A stretch of DNA of 5,020 nucleotides from [Mycobacterium] zoologicum (lineage in GTDB: Bacteria > Actinomycetota > Actinomycetes > Mycobacteriales > Mycobacteriaceae). A program made the translations under genes and the position numbers. The stretch spans positions 4,080,562-4,085,581 of the forward strand of contig NZ_CP083985.1 in NCBI RefSeq assembly GCF_020172665.1. Reading direction: 5' to 3'. Below are positions 1 through 5,020 of the stretch, in pieces (position 1 is the first letter of the stretch; each line of letters opens with the position of its first letter). Below the pieces are notes generated by a model that saw nothing but the letters and a program-made list of their open reading frames with translations, made no database searches and was not told where the DNA came from.

Positions 1-19
1 AGATGTGTATAAGAGACAG
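1..19 (+). other. Tn5 mosaic-end adapter (library artefact)
   Basis: The first 19 bases read AGATGTGTATAAGAGACAG, the synthetic 19-bp Tn5 mosaic end carried by Nextera-type tagmentation adapters. The mosaic end is a laboratory hybrid of the natural IS50 outside and inside ends, so it is not expected in a bacterial genome. Translated in frame with the first gene it gives the false N-terminus MCIRDS, and in another frame MYKRQ; both are recognisable adapter translations. Genomic sequence starts at base 20. Confidence 0.98.
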
Positions 20-926
20 CTACAACGGGGCGGTCGGCTACGTCCGGGCCAACCCCAAGGTGGTGCTCGGCCTGACCGCGATCGTGGTGGTGACCACCCA
101 GATCCTCAACGGGTTCGCCCAGGTCGGCCTGTTGTCGGCCCTCGGCCCGTCTCACGAATCGACGGAGCCGTCATTGGGCGATGTGGTGCCATGGCTGACC
201 GTGATCATCGGCGCCGGCCTCGTGACCGCACTGGGCACGATCGTGCTTACCGGCATGCTCACCGCCGTGGTCGGGCGTGCGGTGTTCGGGTCGCCGATCA
301 CCATCGGCGAGGCCTGGGCGATCGCACGGAACCGGTTCGCGGCACTGATCGGCGTGGCCGCACTCTTCGGTGTGGCCGCGATGTTGTTGTTGGCGGTGGT
401 GGTCGCGGCGATCGTCTCCGCCGGGGCGACCGCAGGAGTGGGCACCGCCGTGCTGATCGGTCTGCCGCTGATGCTGGGGCTGATCGGTGCACTGGGGTTC
501 GGCTACGCGGCGCTGGTGTTCGCGCCGACGGTGATCGTGCTGGAACGTCAACCGGTGTTCGAGGCGATCCGCCGTTCATATGCCTTGGTGCGCAACAGCT
601 TCTGGCGGGTACTGGGAATCATGGCCCTGACCGGGCTGATCGCTTCGGTGATCAGCAGCGCGGTGGCGTTCCCGTTCGAGATGCTCGGCATGATCTTCAC
701 CCACGGCGCCGACGCCACGTCCGGCCTCGCGCAGCTGAGCGTATTCGGCCGGGTCGGTGCGACGATCGGCCAGATCATCGTGCTGCCGTTCAGCGCCGGC
801 GTAGCGGTGCTGCTCTACACCGACCGCCGCATCCGGGCCGAGGCGTTCGATCTGGTGCTGCGAACCGGCGCGATGGGCGGGCCGTACCCCGGGTCGACGG
901 ACGGCCTGTGGCTGACTCGTAGGTGA
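20..926 (+). CDS. Multi-pass membrane protein, GPDPase membrane-domain type (Rv3689-like), 5'-truncated
   Basis: An integral membrane protein of unknown function, cut at its 5' end by the adapter junction. The first intact genomic codon is at 21 and 301 residues remain; the true start is not in the window. Counting from that codon, hydrophobic segments lie near residues 13-38, 57-84, 107-133, 141-174, 195-220 and 242-266, suggesting six membrane spans. The family signature is clear: RANPKVVLGL near the start, AIRRSYALVRNSFWRVLGI (182-200) before span five, and LLYTDRRIRAEAFDL (264-278) after span six. These match the actinobacterial proteins annotated as glycerophosphoryl diester phosphodiesterase membrane domain. 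No phosphodiesterase catalytic domain is visible, so that name should not be read as enzyme activity. The gene ends 10 bases before the DUF4129 gene and is probably an early gene of the same operon. In M. tuberculosis the gene at this position is Rv3689. Confidence 0.85.
921..926 (+). promoter_or_regulatory. Possible ribosome binding site for the DUF4129 gene
   Basis: AGGTGA overlaps the stop codon of the first gene and ends 10 bases before the GTG start at 937. It is a partial match to the Shine-Dalgarno consensus at an acceptable distance. The three later junctions show no comparable purine-rich site at good spacing. Confidence 0.4.
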
Positions 927-940
927 CGGCAGCGTCGTGA
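923..940 (+). other. Five-codon mini-ORF bridging genes 1 and 2
   Basis: GTG at 923 overlaps the TGA of the upstream gene (GTGA, 923-926). It opens a reading frame of five codons (MTAAS) that stops at TGA 938-940, overlapping the GTG start of the next gene (GTGA, 937-940). It could let ribosomes step across the 10-base gap by two successive couplings. It is so short that chance is a fair explanation, and translation is not shown by the sequence alone. Confidence 0.2.
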
Positions 941-1545
941 CTGGCGTCGACATCGACAGCGAAACCGCACGCGAGGCCGCGGAACGCGAACTGAGCAAAC
1001 CGATCTACCCGCGGCCGTCGCCCAAGCAACAGTTCCTCGACTACATCGAGACCTTGGTGCGGCGGCTGGTGCTCAAAGGAACCGAACTGCCCGGCGGTTG
1101 GTTCACGATCAGCCTGCTGCTGATCCTGCTCGTGGTGGCGGTGCTGGTCGCCGTGCGGGTCGCCCGGCGCACCCTGCGTGACGGCCGCCGGTATCGACCG
1201 GTGTTCGGTACCGCCCGGCTCAGTGCCGCCGAACACCGCGCGACCGCACTGCGCTGCGCCGCCGCCGGGGATTGGGCGCAGGCCATCCGGCACCGGCTGC
1301 GGGCGGTGGCCCGCGAACTCGAAGAGGCCGGGGTGATTCCGGCTGCCCCGGCGCGCACCGCCACCGAGCTGAGCCGCGACGCCGGCGCGGTCCTTCCCGG
1401 TCTGGCGGGTGAATTATCCCGTGCCGCTGAGATATTCAACGACGTCAACTATGGCGATCTGCCGGCCACCGCGGACGGCTACCAGAGTATCGCCGGGCTC
1501 GACGACCAGGTGCGCGGCGCAGCGCAGCGGCGGCAACTCCGGTGA
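937..1545 (+). CDS. DUF4129 domain membrane protein (Rv3690-like)
   Basis: A 202-residue single-pass membrane protein. The start at GTG 937 is well constrained: an in-frame TGA at 913-915 lies just upstream and no other start codon falls between. An N-terminal amphipathic, charged region (about 1-50) precedes one membrane segment at about 55-74, followed by the basic stretch RVARRTLRDGRR. The remainder matches DUF4129: AAAGDWAQAIRHRLRAVARELEEAG (108-132), then RTATELSRDAG (140-150) and AAEIFNDVNYGD (163-174), which corresponds to the family pattern of an aromatic followed by YG. DUF4129 is found C-terminally in some transglutaminase-like membrane proteins, and as a small stand-alone protein beside MoxR and DUF58 genes in actinobacteria, as here. 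The positive charge after the segment suggests that the DUF4129 part is cytoplasmic. Its biochemical role is unknown. It overlaps the next gene by 4 bases, so the two are probably translationally coupled. Confidence 0.88.
   Translation: MTGVDIDSETAREAAERELSKPIYPRPSPKQQFLDYIETLVRRLVLKGTELPGGWFTISLLLILLVVAVLVAVRVARRTLRDGRRYRPVFGTARLSAAEHRATALRCAAAGDWAQAIRHRLRAVARELEEAGVIPAAPARTATELSRDAGAVLPGLAGELSRAAEIFNDVNYGDLPATADGYQSIAGLDDQVRGAAQRRQLR
1542..1545 (+). other. GTGA start/stop overlap, DUF4129 to DUF4350
   Basis: The GTG at 1542 and the TGA at 1543-1545 share bases. An ATG follows directly at 1545-1547, giving a second possible start that overlaps the stop by one base. No good Shine-Dalgarno sequence lies upstream, which fits reinitiation by ribosomes that have finished the DUF4129 gene. 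Confidence 0.7.
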
Positions 1546-2647
1546 TGGCGACCCGGCGGACGTGGCTGTGGATCGCCGCGGCGCTGGCGGCGATCGTCGC
1601 GGCGGCCGCCGTGGGCACGTATCTGACCAGCCCCCGGCCGGGCGGCCGAATGGATCCGCACGCCACCGGACCCGACGGCGCACACGCGCTGGTGACACTG
1701 TTGCGCGACCGCGGTGTTGACGTGATGGTGGCCGGCTCCGTCGCCGACGTCGAACGCCACGCTCGCCCGGACACCCTGGTGCTGGTCGCCGAAACCATGC
1801 GCATCACCGACGAAGAACTGTTGGAGCGGTTGGCGAAGGTGCCCGGCGATCGGCTGCTGATCGCACCCAACCCCCGGGCGCGCGACGCGCTTGCGCCGGC
1901 GATCCAGGCCGGCCCGATGCGGGCTTTCACCGCCGAGCCCGACTGCCGGATGCGCGCGGCGGAACGCGCCGGAACAGTCGATCTGCGGTCCACCGCAACC
2001 TATGTCGGCAAACAGGGTGAGGCGGTGCGTAGTTGCTACGCCGGTGCGCTGGTGCGCTTCCACCGCGGCGATCAGACCGTCACGGTGGTCGGCAGTGAAT
2101 CCTTTATGACCAACGCGGACCTGGCTCGCGAGGGCAATGCCGCACTGGCATTGAACCTCGCGGGCGCACGGGATCGCCTCATCTGGTACGCGCCACAACA
2201 CGTCGAAGGTGGAAAACACGCAGCGGCAAAGATTTCCGATCTGATTCCGAACGGCGTGCGTTGGCTGTTCTGGCAGTTGTGCGTCGCGCTGACGCTGGCG
2301 GCCGTGTGGAAGGGACGCCGGCTCGGACCCCTGGTCGCCGAGCTGCTGCCGGTGGTGGTGCGCGCCTCTGAGACCGTTGAGGGACTCGGTCGGCTCTATC
2401 GTTCGCGCCGGGCCCGCGATCGGGCCGCCCTCGCGCTGCGCACCGCGACCCTGCGTCGGCTCGCCCCCCGACTGGGAATGGGGCCCGCACCGGATCCCGA
2501 AGCACTGATCGCAACGGTCACTGGGCGCATCGGTGGAAACCCGAACCTGCTGTGGCACATCCTGTTCGGTCCCGCGCCGGACTCCGACGACGCACTGGTC
2601 TCGCTTGCCCGCACACTCGACGACATCGAAAGGCAGGTCACCACCTC

Positions 2648-2651
<4 letters not shown>
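1542..2651 (+). CDS. DUF4350 domain membrane protein (Rv3691-like)
   Basis: A 369-residue protein from GTG 1542, or 368 from the adjacent ATG 1545; GTG is chosen because it reproduces the GTGA overlap of the next two junctions. An N-terminal RR-flanked membrane segment (about 8-28) is followed by a domain of about 210 residues that is probably extracytoplasmic. A second segment lies at about 240-257, followed by WKGRR and a basic cytoplasmic tail. The soluble part fits DUF4350: GPDGAHALVTLLRDRGVDV (43-61), DTLVLVAET (77-85) and SFMTNADLAREGNAALALNL (187-206), an arrangement resembling a glutamine-amidotransferase-like fold without an obvious catalytic triad. C135 and C165 are the only cysteines in this domain. 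The tail carries the conserved-looking GPLVAELLPVVVRASETVEGLGRLYRSRR (262-290). The function is unknown. The position immediately before moxR suggests a membrane partner or substrate-sensing component of the MoxR complex. Confidence 0.87.
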
Positions 2652-3621
<970 letters not shown>

Positions 3622-3625
<4 letters not shown>

Positions 3626-4941
3626 TCCTGACCGGACGCACCGCGCTGATCGCACTGATCTGCGGCCTGCCCGTGGCGCTGGCACCGTGGCCGGCGACCG
3701 CGTTCGCGGTGCTGCTGGCCGGGCTGGCGGTCGCGGTGGTGCTCGATGTGGCACTGGCCGCCGATCCGCACGGGTTGCGCATCAACCGCTCGGTGGATGC
3801 CTCCGTTCGGCTCGGCCAGTCGGTGCCGACCACCATGTCGATCGTCAACGGCGGCCGCCGGTTTCGGGGCCGGCTGCGGGACGCGTGGCCGCCCAGTGCG
3901 TGCGCGGTGCCGCGCGAGCACCCGCTGGAGCTGGCGGCGCAGCGCGAGCACCGGGTGGTGACCGAGCTGCGGCCAAACCGGCGCGGTGATCAGCAGGCCG
4001 CCCGGGTCACGGTGCGATCAGTCGGGCCGCTGGGCCTGGCCGGGCGGCAACGATCCCGAACCGTGCCCGGTCGGGTCCGGGTCCTGCCGCCGTTCCTGTC
4101 GCGTCGGCACCTGCCGGCCCGATTGGCCCGACTGCGCGAGATCGACGGGAACCTGCCGGCGCTGGTGCGCGGTCAGGGCAGTGAGTTCGACTCGCTGCGC
4201 GAATACGTGCCCGGCGACGACGTCCGCTCGATCGACTGGCGGGCCACCGCTCGGCGCTCCGAGGTGGTGGTGCGGACCTGGCGGCCCGAACGCGACCGGC
4301 GGGTGGTGATCGTGCTGGACACCGGCCGGACCGCGGCGGGCCGGATCGGCGTCGACCCGACGTCGCGCGACCCGGCGGGCTGGCCCCGGCTGGATTGGTC
4401 GATGGATGCGGCATTGCTGTTGGCGGCGTTGGCGATCCGCGCCGGCGATCACGTGGACCTGCTGGCCCACGACTCTGTGACCCGGGCAAGCGTGTTCGGC
4501 GCGTCGCGGACCCGTCTGTTCGTCCAGCTGGTGGAGGCGATGGCGCCGCTGCAGCCGGCACTGGTCGAGTCCGACGCCGCGGCGATGCTGGCCACCCTGT
4601 CCCGGCGGGCGCGCCGCGATCATCTGGTGGTGCTACTGACCGATCTGAATCCCTCCGCCCTGGAGGAGGGACTGCTGCCGGTGCTGCCGAAGCTGACCGC
4701 CGAGCACCAGGTGATTCTGGCCGCGGTGGCCGATCCGCGGGTGCAGGCGTTGGCGCAGGGTCGCTCCGACGCCGCCGCGGTGTATGACGCGGGTGCCGCG
4801 GAACGCGCCAACAATCAGCGTCAGGCGATCGCGGGCCGGTTACGCCGCGCCGGCGTGGAGGTGATCGACGCTCCGCCGGAGGAGTTGGCGCCGGCCTTGG
4901 CCGATGCCTATCTGGCGATGAAGGCCGCCGGCCGGCTCTGA
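3622..4941 (+). CDS. DUF58 domain, vWA-like membrane protein (Rv3693-like)
   Basis: A 439-residue protein, the probable partner of the MoxR ATPase. The reading frame is open back to 3454, but that extension lies inside moxR and encodes a basic, non-conserved-looking stretch. GTG 3622 places two membrane segments (about 7-22 and 24-46) at the N-terminus, as is usual in the family. A beta-rich region (about 50-155) follows, then the DUF58 core: SEFDSLREYVPGDDVRSIDWRATARRSEVVVR (187-218), the hallmark of the family. The vWA-like part has VVIVLDTGRT (228-237) at the place of the metal-binding DxSxS motif. D233 is kept, but glycine 235 replaces the first serine and threonine 237 the second, so the metal site is probably altered. 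AGDHVDLLAHD (274-284) and HLVVLLTDL (334-342, D341) complete the fold. The core is expected in the cytoplasm, within reach of MoxR. The exact role is unknown. Confidence 0.93.
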
Positions 4942-5001
4942 CATCTTTCCCGCAAGCGTGCACAAACGTCCGGCATTTCCCCAGGTCGGGGTGAACACTT
5001 C
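4942..5001 (+). other. Short non-coding 3' flank
   Basis: These 60 genomic bases between the DUF58 stop and the adapter hold no recognisable gene on either strand. They are less GC-rich than the genes. In M. tuberculosis the next gene, Rv3694c (SpoIIM-like), lies on the opposite strand, but no part of such a gene can be identified here and no minus-strand stop codon marks its end. A GTGCAC palindrome occurs at 4959-4964, too short to interpret. Confidence 0.6.
4979..4991 (+). terminator. Weak hairpin, possible terminator
   Basis: CCCC (4979-4982) can pair with GGGG (4988-4991) around the five-base loop AGGTC. It sits 38 bases after the last stop codon, where a terminator would be expected. 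The stem is only four base pairs, no T-run follows, and the sequence is soon cut by the adapter, so this is a weak suggestion. Confidence 0.15.
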
Positions 5002-5020
5002 CTGTCTCTTATACACATCT
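5002..5020 (-). other. Tn5 mosaic-end adapter (library artefact)
   Basis: The last 19 bases, CTGTCTCTTATACACATCT, are the exact reverse complement of the first 19 and the same synthetic Tn5 mosaic end. Genomic sequence stops at 5001. The inverted pair imitates terminal repeats of a transposon, but no transposase or cargo is present between them. Confidence 0.98.

Noticed and set aside
4007..4963. A 318-codon minus-strand frame reaching into the 3' flank, considered as the convergent SpoIIM-like gene
   Set aside because: The translation is dominated by R, P and S with no hydrophobic segments, whereas a SpoIIM-like protein should have several. It overlaps the whole DUF58 core.

Overview
The window is one chromosomal fragment of a high-GC actinobacterium, most likely a mycobacterium (Mycobacteriaceae, for example Mycolicibacterium). 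The evidence is the high GC content, the G/C-rich third codon positions, the frequent GTG starts, and a gene order I recognise as that of the M. tuberculosis Rv3689-Rv3693 block, which includes moxR2 (Rv3692). The assignment rests on gene order and family motifs; no database search was run. The first and last 19 bases are not genomic. They are inverted copies of the synthetic Tn5 mosaic end used in tagmentation (Nextera) libraries, so real genome sequence spans only about 20-5001 and nothing can be inferred about what lies beyond either end.

Layout: five genes lie on the + strand with almost no space between them. (1) 20-926 is a six-segment membrane protein of the 'glycerophosphoryl diester phosphodiesterase membrane domain' type, with its N-terminus cut off by the adapter junction. 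(2) 937-1545 is a small single-pass DUF4129 protein. (3) 1542-2651 is a DUF4350 protein with two membrane segments and an extracytoplasmic domain. (4) 2648-3625 is a MoxR-family AAA+ ATPase with all catalytic motifs intact. (5) 3622-4941 is a DUF58 protein: two N-terminal membrane segments and a von Willebrand A-like cytoplasmic domain with an incomplete metal site. The last three junctions are each a 4-base GTGA overlap of start and stop codons. The remaining 60 genomic bases (4942-5001) are non-coding as far as can be seen.

How the genes may work together: MoxR ATPases are generally thought to act as chaperone-like motors on partner proteins carrying vWA or DUF58 domains. Here the soluble ATPase is translated in step with a membrane-anchored DUF58 partner and with the DUF4350 and DUF4129 membrane proteins, which suggests one envelope-associated complex made in matched amounts. 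The substrate is unknown. The locus type is widespread in actinobacteria, so it is poorly characterised rather than new. I found no RNA genes, mobile elements, CRISPR arrays or promoter in the window; the operon promoter presumably lies upstream of the truncated first gene.
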